Both the position numbers and the translations under genes were made by a program. Positions 11,963 through 24,822 of a stretch of 61,561 nucleotides of DNA are shown here, in pieces. Numbering within the stretch: the first letter of the stretch is position 1; every line of letters starts with the position of its first letter. The notes under the pieces are model-generated. The model saw only the letters and a list, made by a program, of their open reading frames with translations. It made no database searches and was not told the origin of the DNA. This DNA comes from Apostichopus californicus. Its lineage: Eukaryota > Echinodermata > Holothuroidea > Aspidochirotida > Stichopodidae. Location of the stretch: NCBI GenBank assembly GCA_020650975.1, contig JAIPMN010002082.1, positions 1 to 61,561 on the forward strand, read 5' to 3'.

Positions 11963-12213
11963 AGTATGTATGTATGTATGTATGTATGTATATTAGATCC
12001 TCCTGCAAGCAGGAACTTGCGAAGAAGCCTCATTGGCTTATCAAAGCCGCAAGCTGACCGAAGTCAGTCTCTTAGATTCATATTTAACGTCCATGATTAT
12101 GAATTGTTAATTGTCAACAACTTTGTAACTGGACGACATACATTCATCTGGGAGTGACTCGAACCGGGGACCTTATGATTGAAAGGCACCGGCGTTAACC
12201 ACTGAGCTCACAT
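11963..12213 (-). mobile_element. Full-length SINE family 1, subfamily B
   Basis: Tail (TATG)n at 11963-11992, then a body related to subfamily A (gcaagcaggaacttgcgaag). The tRNA-like head near 12152-12213 reads on the minus strand with A box tgagctcagtggttaacgcc and B box ggttcgagtcac. It ends only about 115 bases from the LIM3/LIM4 exon at 12330, downstream of its splice donor. Confidence 0.75.
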
Positions 12214-12329
12214 GATACCACTGAACAAAATATGATACCAGTGAACAATACTAAAAACTATATTATCATTTACATATTATCATTTATATATTATCATTTC
12301 TTTGCGCGTGGTATAGTACAATATATTAC

Positions 12330-12423
12330 CTCCAGTACTTTCCCGGTGATGTAAACCTCACAGAGTGAACACTTGATGCCGTAGAGTCTATGGTAGTCTC
12401 GGTCACAATACGGCTTGCCGTCT
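12330..12423 (-). CDS. ABLIM: abLIM exon: end of LIM3 and start of LIM4
   Basis: Translates as D-G-K-P-Y-C-D-R-D, the last two ligands of LIM3 (Cys-x2-Asp), then [20 protein letters not shown] and L-E. The second part contains the first Cys-x2-Cys of LIM4 and corresponds to the vertebrate FGIRC/FGVKC...ITGxVLEAG segment. The acceptor is gattccag and the donor GAG|gtaata. The exon is 94 nt: one base completing Arg, then 31 codons, ending exactly on a codon boundary so that the next exon adds Ala-Gly. Confidence 0.95.
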
Positions 12424-13205
12424 CTGGAATCGAAACAAAAGAGATTTAAGAATGAATGGACATGTTCTATGTAGTTTTAGATAGCTGTGGGCAGAATCAC
12501 AGTCAGTAACATATAATACAGGTTTTATAGTTTGCTGAAGTAGGCATTCTAATACATGCCATTTTTTATCATATTCTTCGGATGGTAACATTGTCGACGA
12601 ATAAGCAAATATGGTCAATTTTTGTCACATAGCTAACCTCTTTAGTCTTACACTTCTAAGTATGACTTGTGAACGCAATGAGGAAACTGTTTCATGTCAA
12701 CGCTATGATAATATTAAATTATGATGTATTCTTACAACTTTTATTCTAGGGCATGCTGAAAACATCAGATGTAATTAAGCTATGCTACTACTTAGAATTT
12801 CTTAGAAATTTCAAATGTTTATGAAAATGCAGGTTGTACTTTTTTTATCATATTTAAACTACTTTTGTTTTCCAGGTTTAGAATCTATGAATATTTATGT
12901 CAGTTTCTAACTTTGATAAATGAGATGATTTATCACTGGCAAACAACTTAAAACTTCTTGAATACAAAGGCAAGTGTGTAATTCATTAATGTGAGAGATT
13001 CCTCTTTATGTACTACTCAAAAAATACAAAGAAAGAATGCATTAGCAAAGAAAAAAAGAACACCAAAATGAACTTGGAGCACATAAACCTCATTCCTACA
13101 TTCTTTGCACTAACAGGAATTACTAACCTTCCACAGTTACTTCTTGTCCATGTTTTGTTTTCACTAAAAACTACTTTAACCTTCATTATTACCAGATTAA
13201 CATTA
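12424..13205. other. Intron within LIM3, gene-distal part
   Basis: AT-rich, no exon seen. The flanking exons join in phase to give G-E-Y-M-G-R-D-G-K-P-Y-C. Confidence 0.6.
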
Positions 13206-13481
13206 TAACACCATTATAATCATATAACAATAATTATTATAGGTAGTCTTAATCTTAGGTAACAATTAATACCTTCCCATGTATTCACCAGACAGTACCT
13301 TACACCATTATAAACATATAACAATTATTATAGGTAGTCTTAATCTTAGGTAACAATACCTTCCCATGTATTAACCAGACAGTACCTTACACCATTATAA
13401 ACATATAACAATAATGATACGTAGTCTTAATATAGGATATTGAACAGTACCTTCCCATGTATTCACCAGACAGCACCTTCT
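13206..13481. repeat. About 90-bp tandem duplication copying the end of the LIM3 exon and its donor
   Basis: The segment ccttcccatgtatt(c/a)accagacag(t/c)acctt occurs at 13272, 13359 and 13450, the last being the true exon end and donor. The intervening intronic part (caccattataaacatataac, ggtagtcttaat) is also repeated, with an extra incomplete unit at 13206. On the minus strand each copy re-encodes K-V-(L)-S-G-E-Y-M-G-like codons and ends AAG|gta. The two downstream copies are intronic. Confidence 0.85.
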
Positions 13482-13577
13482 TACATACAGTGCACTTGAA
13501 ACACCATACATGCCAGTGTTTGTCTAGCGCCACCAATGCCTGGCCTTGTGAGATTATATCACCGCAGTTGAAGCAAC
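13451..13577 (-). CDS. ABLIM: abLIM exon: first part of LIM3
   Basis: Encodes C-F-N-C, then GDIISQGQALVALDKHW, then H-V-W-C-F-K-C-T-V-C, then KKVLSGEYMG. The segment GQALVALDKHWH with VLxxEY is nearly identical to vertebrate abLIM LIM3. The ligands Cys-x2-Cys, 17 residues, His-x2-Cys-x2-Cys-x2-Cys are intact. The acceptor is cttccatcacag after a CT-rich tract. The donor is AAG|gtactg, a weaker site than those of the other exons. The exon ends with two bases (AG) that combine with A of the next exon to give Arg. Its 3' end and donor lie inside a tandem duplication that runs into the downstream intron (see 13206-13481). Confidence 0.96.
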
Positions 13578-14260
13578 CTGTGATGGAAGAGGAGAGCAGA
13601 GAGAGAGAGGTTGCACTGGTGTTGACGTTGTTTAACTTATTAACTGGTTGCATAATTACAAGTCATTTTGGTTTTATGATTTATTACCTGACCAGCTTCA
13701 TCTTTGAGTTATTGTTTTTCTCTTGGCCAAAAGAATTAACAGTCACATTCATAATACAAATGCAAGATTTTAATAGCATGTCCTTGTTTTTGATCAAAGA
13801 AGGAAATAATGAGATGGAGAAAACTTTATACAGTCAGAAAGACACACAGTTCAACCAGTTAAAGATATGACCTTATTTTGGAATCATCACATCCATTGTT
13901 TCTATTTTCTGTCCTCAAACCCCAGATAATTAAACTCAATCCTTACTCCCTCTACGAAACAAGAAGAAGAAAATGTCACACATGACATGCATGATTCTGT
14001 TGATTAACAGAACGCAGCCCAGACAACTAACTATATGGATCGACACTAAACATAACGAAGTTCAACATTTAGCATATAACAACCACAAACATTTCATATG
14101 CAGGCAGCTCTCAGAAAAAAACAGATATGAGACTACTACTCAAAATGTCTATTATGCTATTGTAATAATTTTCTCAACGACACATATTATGACATTCCTC
14201 CACGCTGTATACTGGCAAACACTATAATGCTATGACTGATCTATGATATGTAACACTTAC
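13578..14260. other. Intron between LIM2 and LIM3 exons
   Basis: Contains only a short (GA) run near 13590-13610 next to the acceptor tract of the LIM3 exon. Open frames here are short and look incidental. Confidence 0.55.
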
Positions 14261-14427
14261 GAATATTGGCACCCTCTGACTGAATTGGCCTTTCTGCTTC
14301 ATTAGTGCCGTTCAATGTGGTGGTTTCTTTCTTGCTGAGGATCGGCCCATCGGGGTCATCTGAACAGCTGTCACAGAGGACATCTTTACCGTTGTAGGTC
14401 ACCTTCTCACCTGGAGGCAACGGTGAC
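14261..14427 (-). CDS. ABLIM: abLIM exon: second half of LIM2 and linker to LIM3
   Basis: Reads S-P-L-P-P-G-E-K-V-T-Y-N-G-K-D-V-L-C-D-S-C, matching the vertebrate abLIM LIM2 end (PFPPGDRVTFNGxDxLCxxC). It supplies the last two zinc ligands 18 residues after the preceding Cys. An acidic, Ser/Thr-rich linker follows (SDDPDGPILSKKETTTLNG), ending G-A-N-I. The acceptor is ttttctgcag and the donor gtaagt. It enters needing one base and leaves one base (C), which joins GT of the next exon to make Arg just before the first Cys pair of LIM3. Length is 167 nt. Confidence 0.95.
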
Positions 14428-17400
14428 CTGCAGAAAAGGAGGAACAAGGAATCACTGATATCATAATCTGAGGTAGATTGTGGAAGAGGGGTGGGGAGGG
14501 GGGGATGTTTCCCAGGGGTCACTGAAGCAGACTCTCCATGTACAGAGGGCCAGGGAGCATTCTTCCCCCTAAGAGCTTAACGAACGCAAGGTTTTGCTGA
14601 TGACTCCATTTTTTGGGTGCACTTGGAAAGGGCATCCTTACGTCGCAAAATTTGTAGAATTCATGGAATCAATTATTACTTGCTATGTACTTCAGAAATG
14701 AACAAAATTACACTAGCCAAAAATTACCTGAGATATTAAATTGACTTTTTACAAATGATGGTCTGAAACTTGAGGAAAGACCACTTGAAAGCTGTTTAAG
14801 TTTTATTCATTGTATCTTGATGAGTTTGAAAGAGACCAAAAAAAAATATGTGGTTAGCTTGCAGAAGCGGTTATACTGTGAGAGAAGTGGTGTTGTGAGA
14901 GACAAGAAAATATTAAACACACATCATTCTTTTGAATATCAAGGTGGTAAAGTGCGAGGTACCCTGTCATAAGAAAGAACAATATTATTAGTCCTTCAGA
15001 ATATCGTAGACTCTGCTTCAGTCATTTTAAGTCATATGATAATTCCAATTTCCTTGAATGTAATTTCTTCTTTTCTGCTCCAAATATATCATTTGATGTT
15101 ATTTCGAAATTTACCACAGGCTATTAACAATCTGCTTTTAATGATATAAAAACATTTAAATGAGGGAGACATTCTTACTGCTTATTTTGAATTGCTACAA
15201 ATCATAATTAGTAGCTGTTGCTTGTTAAATATAAAACATATAGATGCAGAATCTAGTTTCTAACAAACCTGTCAATTAAATGATTATATACACCACAAAT
15301 ACTTTAATTACATGTTTGTGTTTAGGAACTTTTTTTCTTTTATGATACACATTTCTTTTTAATATTTGGGATGTCCTGCAAACTACTTTAAAAGAAATAT
15401 CTCAGAAATTTTCTGATGCAACATTGTAAAATAGTTTCATTTACTGTAATGGCAAGTTCAGGCCATCTTTGTTCAAGTGTAAGAACTTTGCATTTTCCAT
15501 TTTCATTAAGTCTAGAAGCAATTTTGCAAACTATAGAACCAGGGAGGTTTTCTTTTATGCTTGAGTCTATAATTACTGTCAGCAAGAGACTCCAACATGA
15601 ACTGTCTCACTGTCAAACCTAGGTTACTATAGTAACTGAAGTTTGTTATGAAAAAATCTTAGCTTTTGTTTTCTCAGGAAGAATGTTGTCTACCTCTAAT
15701 CTTTGAGATTTCTTAAACTAATTAAACCTTCCGTGATTTTACCTACTTCTTTACAGAGATTCCTGATAATCGTGTAATCAGTGATACGATTAGGAATAGT
15801 ATCTTCTAACTCCCACAATGCATGTTAATTTAATTTGAAGTGCAGAAAAGTACATTTCTTTGATTAAACCATCTGCGTCTTGCAAATCTGTCAAGAGCAC
15901 AGTGAGAGGCTTACAATGATGTGTATATACATTGGATATAATCCAACAGTACTCTAACAGAGTTTATCCCATTGAGTCCAAATTGGCTTAGATAATCTGC
16001 ATATATTTCAATGAGATATACTTGAACATACTAACATTATAGTTAAATTTACCCTGTTCAGTGCTTTGAGATGTCCCTGAGGTTTCAATGAGATATAATC
16101 TCTCAAATTATCTGATTAACATTGGAATGTACTCTTTCGGACTTACTTTGTCTTCAAATCTTTTTTACTTTTTAAATTTAGGCTCCAAAACAACCAGAGG
16201 ATGTACATCTCAAATTGTGAGGGTGAATGATCTCACTTCACCAAATAGCACCATCTAAATATATTATAAAGTCTTTTTATATGCAGGGAGAACCCATAAT
16301 ACCTCAATTTAAATCACCGATCAGAAAAGTTGTCACCCATATGTGGGACTAATCCAATTTACTAACTGAAGAAGACTATTTTGATCAAACTAGAAAGAGT
16401 CGAGGCACCAGCTCATTCACAGGTTCATCAACAGTGACTGCAGCATATAAAGATGTGCATATCCCATTAACATTTATAGCACTTCTAAGAGGCCCACCAT
16501 CGAAGATGACACTGCCTTTAATCTACAAAAGCATGATATACATACATGCACATATATACCTATATACATGACATAATATGTTTCCATTATCCCTTCCGAC
16601 TTGCATAATCAAAACATGCATTTCCCGTCCGCAATTGAGATCTGCAGATTGGAACAGAGAGAACACTTGCGAGCCTAGCCAATGCTTCCCTGCGATACCC
16701 GGCGAAATATACCAACAGCTGTGTGTTTAGCAATAAGAGTAAGTGAAACCCGAGTTGTGCAAGATTATATAAGAGGAGTGGCCGCTTCAGATACATATGA
16801 AACCAAAGAACTGTGGAGGAAGAAAGCTCATTAAGTGGACAGCTTAAAATAATTCACTGATTTGGTGGGAAGCATTATATGCCGATTGGACATTTCACAT
16901 CTTTCCAAATTGTGCAGTTTTGAGTAGTCTGTTGATGGAAGCTATAGGAGATCACATGATAAATATGTCACATGCAAACTAAAAAAAAAAAGACAGAGAA
17001 AAAGAAGGGGGAAAAACCTTACCAAACTGCTAACAATACCTGATCCCAAAGTAAAACATACCCAAAACACAAAACACAAGTGCATTGAGATGTTGTTGAC
17101 ATTATTAGTCAGATTACATTAGCAATCTGATACACCTGACAATATCCCATCTTGTGACATGTGCATGCTTACCAGGTGTCCATGTTTTGATGTCTGTTGG
17201 CCACAAATGACCTTTGACCTCCACTACAAACAAGGCTTATTAATAATATGAGCCAATCTCCAATTAAGAATGAAACCAGCTCAATTTCCTAACTTGAGAT
17301 ACCATGTTACATGCATGCTTATTCATCTTACTGAGATGACCTTTGACCTCCACTAAACAACAGACTCGATGTACTCACTATCGGAAAACCACATACAAAG

Positions 17401-20400
17401 ATTTGAAATCCATCAAAGCTTTGCTTCTAGAAATGTTGTATTTACAAGGTTTTCATATTACAACCTCTGCTTTGGGCTTCTAGCTACCAAAAGGAATAGT
17501 TTACATTTTTAACATTAATGTTATTGGGCATTATCAAACTGAGAAAGAGTGCCATCCAAGCCTCCCATCTTGAAACACCATGTTTACAAGATGTTCACAT
17601 CTTAGCTGCTATTGACCTCTGACCAAGTCCTTAAACAATAGGCTTCCAGAACTTAACATGGGTCATCCACATATAATATATAAGATCCATCCATCCCCTA
17701 CTTGATACATACAAGCATGATGTCAAACACAAGTACATGTACACACGATAAAAAATAATAAAAAAAAACCATCTATGATCAAACTCACTAAATAAAAGGT
17801 AATTACTATCCATTGTTAAAAATGTGTTTCAAATACAGAAGAAAAAAGTATCAATATCTATGGATCAGAATTATGTCGGGCGTCCATCTACTTTTCACTG
17901 CTATTGATAAAGTATATATCCTACTCCATACTATTCATAATGTCTGTATGCATATATTGCTACTACTTCCCTCATACGGATGAACATGTTTCCAAATTAT
18001 TTTCAACATTATGGCACCTTAAAAGAGATAACACCAATTAAAGAGCAAATACGTCTCAAAAATAGAACCATACATGCATTTATTACTGATATGTAATTAC
18101 ACCATCCATTGGTCGATTTAAATATATAGGAACCCTATAATCTAATTTGGTATAACACGTATTGCAGTCAAATAATGGAAACGGACACTGAATATTTCAC
18201 CATTGACATGGTTTATCCTTCTAGTTAATAATCAGAGAACACACCACTCTTCGGATAGACTCAGACTGATAAATAACATAAAGTAGAAAACACATTCTGA
18301 AGGCACCAAAATGAAACTAAATATTCCAAGCATAATCTTTGTTTCTTATGAATCCAAGATTGATGAGATTACGGACCAAACACGTTTTGAATATACCTAA
18401 CCGTCTGTTACACGACGGGTTTTATTACATTGACTGATTTCTCTGGTGTGCTGTTATTCGAAACATATCTACAAGGAAGGGATAAAGTAACGTCAACTTG
18501 ATTTAGGTCCAAGGGTGAAAATATCAAATGTTTCTTCTGAGTAGGTACTAAAAATTTCATGTTAGGGACTAAAAATTCTTTGAATTATATTGTAAATATG
18601 AGAAAATAAAAATACAGTTTTGATACCTTAAATCTTATATAAATGTCATAGAAAAATTAGGAATTAAACTCGTAGTTCTGTCATTATTATATTTAATTCT
18701 TTACATTTAGCATACTGATGTCATAAGTGGTCAAAGGTCAACTTTTTGTAATTCTCTGTCCACATTTCATGTTTACAATTTAAGCAATTAGTTTTGAGGT
18801 TTGCCGCTTTCCTACATCATGAAATGCGAACAAAAACTAGTAAGGCACCCCGATCTGCACATTGTTGCATTTTTGTGGGATATCTTGGAAAGTTTTAAAG
18901 GCAGTTTGCTATGTAAACACTGCATGAACCATACCCTGCAAGGTAATAATTTTCCAATATAATAAGAGCCACGACTTGTCTTTTCAGAGTCACAACATGT
19001 TCAGGCCAGTACGGTCAACCACTGATGTGAATGAAATCCAGATGATTGACTTGAGCCATCAATTTTTAGGACATGTACATATCAACTAAGTGAACGTCAA
19101 TATAAGAAGCAAAATGTAGTTGGCATTCTGTACACATTCAACTTATGGCTATACCAAGGTCTACCCCCCCCCCCTCCCAACCTCCCAAGACTGATATATG
19201 AATATTCATCCACTTAAGATGGTTTTAAGTTTCAGCTATGCAAGCTTTTGTCATTAAAGAATCAATAAATCCAGAAATTCTAAAGAGTGACCAAATCTAT
19301 ACTACACTTGTGAGATCCTTGTCAAGTTTTGATATGATAGGTCAACTCAAGAACAGATATGCATCTATAGAATATTGATTTACTTGTTTTCACAATTTTT
19401 CACTTATCCTGGTCATAACCACAAAATAAAACTCTGAAAAGATTGAGACCTAAAAAATCTTGGAATACTTCCAATTTTATACCGTAGAATCTTCAGTACG
19501 TTGTTTACTGTTTAGAGTAGTCAGAATTTAATTTTGATTCTTGATAATGAAAAAAAGTTCCATAATCTATTTGTAGTAGATGCTTGACACAAAATCCTTT
19601 GACAATAATTTCTAATTTACCAGGTGATGGAACAAACATCACAGTTTTACACAGTTGTAGTAGTGGCAGGACTTATGCATGGATTAATCCCTCGCGACCA
19701 ACCCAGGCAGAAGATCTCGCTTTTAAGGACGCAAGCAGTAAATATCATATATTAAACATGCAAATATCTGCAAGACCTTGCAGGTTAGCAGTAAAAAAGC
19801 AATTAAGGTAAGAGTTGTACAGTATAAATTGCAGGTGAAGAGAACTCAGCTAGACAAGGTTATAAGCCTACTATAGCAGGAAAAAAATAGGAAGATTTAA
19901 TCATTAAATGATATGTTAAGGTAGCAATGTTATAAGTTAAATGATACCGGCTTTACAGCTGCATGTGGTTGTCGGGCTTGCAACCTTGTTTCCCCTCGAC
20001 CTGACCAAACCAAGTAAACATTTACATAATTAGATACTGGCTCAGCTTTATACTTAACTACATGTTCTATATGTACAAAATTATGTTTGTCCTTCCTGCT
20101 TTATAGCTAATAGTCCAAACATCTCTGTTCTGTAAATTCAATGCCGGTCATATTATGTCTTTTTCTTTGGAAACCCTCATCTCTCTAACCTGAACAAGCC
20201 ATATATATCACTGATACTCACATTGATACATAACTGGAATGGATATTCCCTTAGTACCCTAACTGCAGTGATTGCAGTGTGGATAATAAACCATGTTTCT
20301 TCTTCCCAGATTATACACTGTTTAGTCCAAACTATTGTGTCCTATGAAATTTGATATAATATTTTCTCTTTCCATTTGGAAAACCCTTGTTGAAGTTAAT

Positions 20401-23400
20401 TTTAACTGAATCCATCGATTTCCGGTGCCGTTTTGGTAGACTGAATTAAGTATAAACAGATTAACACTTTTCAGGGGCAATTAATATCTTTCCTTTTATT
20501 AATCATGAATGATATCGTCAGATATGAGCAAATTCAACCAAACAAATTTGAAGCATCCGGTTATGTGTTTTGGTTTGAAAGAATAAGATATAAAGAAAGG
20601 GTACAATTAGACCTATGGAAATCTGAGACTTTTATGTCCACTCTACGCTCTAAAGTTTGGTGACATTTCATAATAAAGTCCACCTCTTTCAAATTTTCTG
20701 CTGGCATCAAATATCAACATGGTTTTCCCATTAAACTGCTTAAAGGTAGTCAGTATAGGCCCCAATTTATAGCACGCTATAATTGCTAGAAGTTTTCAAA
20801 AAGTATTTTCCTGGAGGTCTTTACTCTCCAAATTGTTCTCAGACATTTTTAAGGAATACACAAGATGACTGAATGTCCCGGAGAGGACAATTCCCTCGAA
20901 GGTTGTAATAAAAACAGTTCAAGAATTTTGACCAAAGGTGACCATATTTAAAATATCTAGCATATTTGGGGCCAATAGCATACCTTAAGCTTATATGACT
21001 CAACATGTCCGAATGCACATCTGCTACATTCTGAAGAGAACAAGGTGGTTAGATAAATGTACCCCCAATGCATAAATGAAGAATGCATAACCTTTACTTT
21101 TTGTATAAAATGTTACAGTAATGGAAATTTCCACCTAAGGTGGAATTGATCATGGCAGCCGTATAACATTCAACACTTTGAACTTATCGCAATAATTATC
21201 CAGGCTGCAGCCTCTCTGAAATCTAGGTATATACCTCTCCAAGGCCGCTTGATGGGGACATTAAGAGGGATCCATGAAGTGAAAACCTGTATAAACCTTG
21301 ATTTAAATGATCCTCTTGAGAGCTTAAGTAAGTCTCAATAGTAATCATGGTCACACTACGATGTTGTCACTTTTCTAGGGTTCAGTATATAACCTATTCA
21401 CGAGTATGCATGCAGCTGTAAGCCAGATATAGAATATCATGAAAGTATAGACCTGCATCTAATGATAGTCTATCTGTTGTAGAGGAATTAAAATAAAAAG
21501 AATTATATCCTAGTTGTAGTTTGCATCAATATATGATACCAGTATATGATAATTGCATATAATTACTCTAGCTGAGTGCAGGTTTAATACATGTTGAGCT
21601 ACTAAACCTGTATTAATACTTCATGTTTGTCAAAGCTGCCTTGTAGACAGTTTCTAAAGTAGCAAATTTTAAGTCTCATTCCATTACATAATAGCTACAG
21701 ACAATATCCACTTGTAAATTAATTAAAATATACTATTCCCCTACAGATAGGCATGATTATATAGTACATAGTTTGCTGTTAAGAAGGCAACAGTAAATTG
21801 ATCCAAGTTTGTCTTTTATTACCATCAGTTGTCAGCTGGGGCAAACCACCTTTCTTGTGCTCCGGTTGGAGGTACGTGAGGGACTATTCTACTAAAGTCA
21901 TCAGGGGGAGGGGGTGGTGTCCCCACCCATTTGAGAACTTTCATCAAAGAAAGTGTCCGATCATGCATAAATTTTGCACAACATATTGTAGAAATATTGG
22001 TACCTGCAATGTCAGTTGTACACTAAAATCATATCACAAATATGTAGATGTTTATACTGCAAACTCCCAACAGGTACAATTTCAGTGGCCCAGATATGCT
22101 CGAATACCAAACCAGGGACCTTTGATTGAAACTTCTGTTTGATCTATCTAGTATGCACTCATAATTTTACTCTCTTATATCCAGAGCTTTTTCTTCTCTT
22201 ACATATTCTTTATTAGTTTTTAAGAGGCAACGTTTGATAAAAGTAAAGGTTTTAAAAACTTGAAGCAATTTTATGGAATACTTTAGGGCCAAGATTTTGA
22301 TACATTGCCAAGTCAATCTGATTATGACTATATATACCTCAATAATTTATGATGGAAATTTCAGCTTGAAACAATATTGCAAATATTTCAAATTGACTGA
22401 AATTTCATTCTCAATTCATCAATGTTACAAATATTATACTTGATACATAAGCTGAAAACTAACCTGACCATATCATTAGATTCTAGTACAATTGATGACC
22501 AACGTAGTTGTGCATGTAACATATATATATGTATACTGTAGCACTACACAGGAGCTAATTAAGCCCTATGTAATGCAAGCCATGGAGATCTAGCTAACTT
22601 GCAAATGTAACATGAGAAGAGAGGCCTATACTATCTCCAGAATTACACTGCCTATGGGAAAACCAAAACAAATCAAAGATATATATATCAGGCCACCTAG
22701 GATTTCACAAGTTTAGCCACAGCTTGCTGAAAAATTCCAGGGCTTAATAAATGTACCTGGGCTCAAATCAAGTTCTCACTTCTGGCATATTCCTGAATGA
22801 GACCTACAAGACAAAATCAGTTACTGTACAGGCTTATATGGCAGTAGCCAAACAATTTGCTGATAATAAGTGGTCATGTTAGGTACAAAAATCATTCCAA
22901 TTCTTTGCCTGACGACTTTCTGGCTTACCACGTGTTTAAGTTGTTAACGTGTACCGGCAGTAGATTGCCAGTGCAATTTGTTCTACTGGCAAACGGCAAG
23001 CTCCAATAACATTAAGCCAATAAATAGCCTGAGTTTAGAAGCTTGGGCGTACAGTGCTCACATGCGTGGCTCCCTTACATGACATAATTTATATATATGT
23101 GTGTGCAGCAAGATGATCAATTTGTACAGCGATACCACAATTGTTATTCCTCACGGTAATTGGACTGAATTTATAGTGCCTAACATATGGTTGCTACTTG
23201 AACAAACATGGTCCCTATGGGTATCTGGTGTTTATTTAATTCTTTTTATTGTCCTGTCTAGTTTTGATGATGTGCTTTCCATCGTTACATTGTTACGCCA
23301 TAACTTTAAATTATGAATGATAATTCTGTAAATATTTACAGAACTTCTTGCAGTGGACCACCCTCATGATATCTGAGGAAGTAATGAAGATAACGTCCAG

Positions 23401-24627
23401 GGCTGTTCGTTTGCCTTCATGTAATACTCTGTCACGACCGTTTGTAGATTCTTCAATCATGGAAGTATAATTTCTTGCCTGTCCCATGCAATATTCTGAC
23501 ATGTGTCACACTTCATATTGACATTTATGATGTCTGTAACACTATCCTTGATTAATCAAAACCATTGAAATTGTCTGAACTCGGAAAAGAATAGTAGTAT
23601 AATTTACACAATCACTTATCTCAGAACTTGATGGACCCTTCTAACTTAACAGGTGACTGTTTGGAAGTGATATGTATGATCTGATTACATAATTAGCTAT
23701 ATAATCAATGGCATCCAATCTTGGAACCTGGGACAAATGGTTGTCACACCTAATAACGACTAATATACCAATTGCAGCAGCCTTCATGTTGCATTTTAAA
23801 TATATACTGCGCATCCGTGCTGCATAATTCAAGCATGTTACACAGCGTTAATTTGAAAAACAAACATTGTTGCCATCTGGTACAATTGTTAAGACCGAGT
23901 GGTATTCTCATCATATTAGCAGTGGTATCATATCGCAAATATAGGCATGATGTATGTATATATACTTATGGCTATTACAATATGGATGGGTAGCGGCAAG
24001 AATTGTGCATAAAAGATGTAACGTCTTATTAAAAGCAGTTCTTGTTGTGAAGAGCGGTTTTAGTGTTATATTTCCGACAGGATGGTTAAGCAAATGTGAG
24101 CATATCAACAATGTAATTTGAGGCCAGTGTTGTTAAGTGTAGCATATAGCCAAGTACAATTACTGTCCATGCGTGAAACCTGTTACAGCTATATTTGGCA
24201 GAGAATATTACAAGTATAATTACAGAAATATGGACAGTAATTTGCATATTAAAAAGTTAATTTAAAGTTCATTAATGGTCTGAGCAATAAAGAAAGAACA
24301 AAGAAAAAAGGAACTATTAATATAGCGATACAACCAATATACAATTTACATATGCATAAAGTACAGTTGATAAAAAATAGTAAAGGTAAATTCAGCTAAG
24401 CCTAAAATTTAAAATGTGGTCAAACATTGTGTAGTTTATAGTAGTAGTTAGTAAGGTCAGAATAAGATATTAAAGCCAGTGGGAGAGAACAAACATAAGC
24501 AAGAAAGGATGAATTTTGAATGCCAAATGAGATGGAAAGCTTGCAGCTACACTGAGTTACAGATGAGCTATAATGCATGCAGCACAAAACAGCATAAAGA
24601 TGAAAACTATATACAGAAGGTACAAAC
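14428..24627. other. Large LIM2 intron, 3' portion
   Basis: About 10 kb of AT-rich sequence without a supported exon. It includes a cluster of DR1-like nuclear-receptor motifs (17208-17220, 17337-17349, 18728-18740). No transposon protein or RNA gene was recognised. Confidence 0.5.
17208..17220 (+). promoter_or_regulatory. DR1-type nuclear receptor motif
   Basis: TGACCT-T-TGACCT is a perfect direct repeat with one-base spacing, the HNF4/RXR/COUP-TF class of site. A second perfect one is at 17337-17349 with the same flank (tgacctccact), and an imperfect reverse-orientation one (TGGTCA-A-AGGTCA) at 18728-18740. Shared flanks mean the two may be pieces of one old repeat and not selected enhancer sites. 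Confidence 0.35.
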
Positions 24628-24822
24628 CCATTGAAGAGGGGCGGGGAAAAGTGCCTTTGTTTGGCACGGGGTAGCCGTGGTTCCCTTTTGGGCGGTGGTT
24701 TCGACTCTTTGGGTGCAGATTGCTGTTCCAGGGGGAGAGCGTCTGCGAGGCTGCAACGGAGGCACAGACATATGTCCTCTGCGGGGTCATATGTAATGTC
24801 CTCGCCCCCTTCAAATGCATGC
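24628..24822 (-). CDS. Probable alternative/cassette abLIM exon: second version of LIM2 C-terminal half plus proline-rich tail
   Basis: Minus-strand exon of 195 nt, 65 codons with no stop. The acceptor (gttttcgcag) is preceded by a long T-rich tract. The best donor is GG|gtttgt. Entered from the LIM2 exon ending CG, it reads R-H-A-F, then EGGEDITYDPAEDIC, then L-C-L-R-C. This closely parallels the normal second half (G-E-K-V-T-Y-N-G-K-D-V-L-C-D-S-C). The Cys-x2-Cys pair falls 20 residues after the sixth LIM ligand, within the LIM range. A basic proline-rich tail follows (KESKPPPKREPRLPRAK). Entry phase matches the exon at 37993. Exit phase (two bases) matches the exon at 14261, not the LIM3 exon at 13577, so it is formally a symmetric cassette. 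It is markedly more GC-rich than the surrounding intron. Whether it is used constitutively, alternatively or not at all is unknown. Confidence 0.72.

Larger units (their letters stand above)
5080..12329. other. 7.25 kb intron within LIM4
   Basis: No coding exon is needed here, since the flanking exons join in phase as V-L-E | A-G-D. It holds two SINE families (8414-8690, 10034-10226, 11963-12213), a (CAT) run at about 8738-8762, a 50-base duplication at 10298-10402 and a G-rich duplication at 11390-11515. The section from about 6800 to 9900 looks richer in G+C and CpG than neighbouring introns, by eye only. Confidence 0.5.

Noticed and set aside
12152-12213. Possible tRNA gene on the minus strand
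   Set aside because: It has pol III boxes but no complete cloverleaf, and continues into a SINE body and (TATG)n tail. The same holds for 43370-43436 and 8640-8690.
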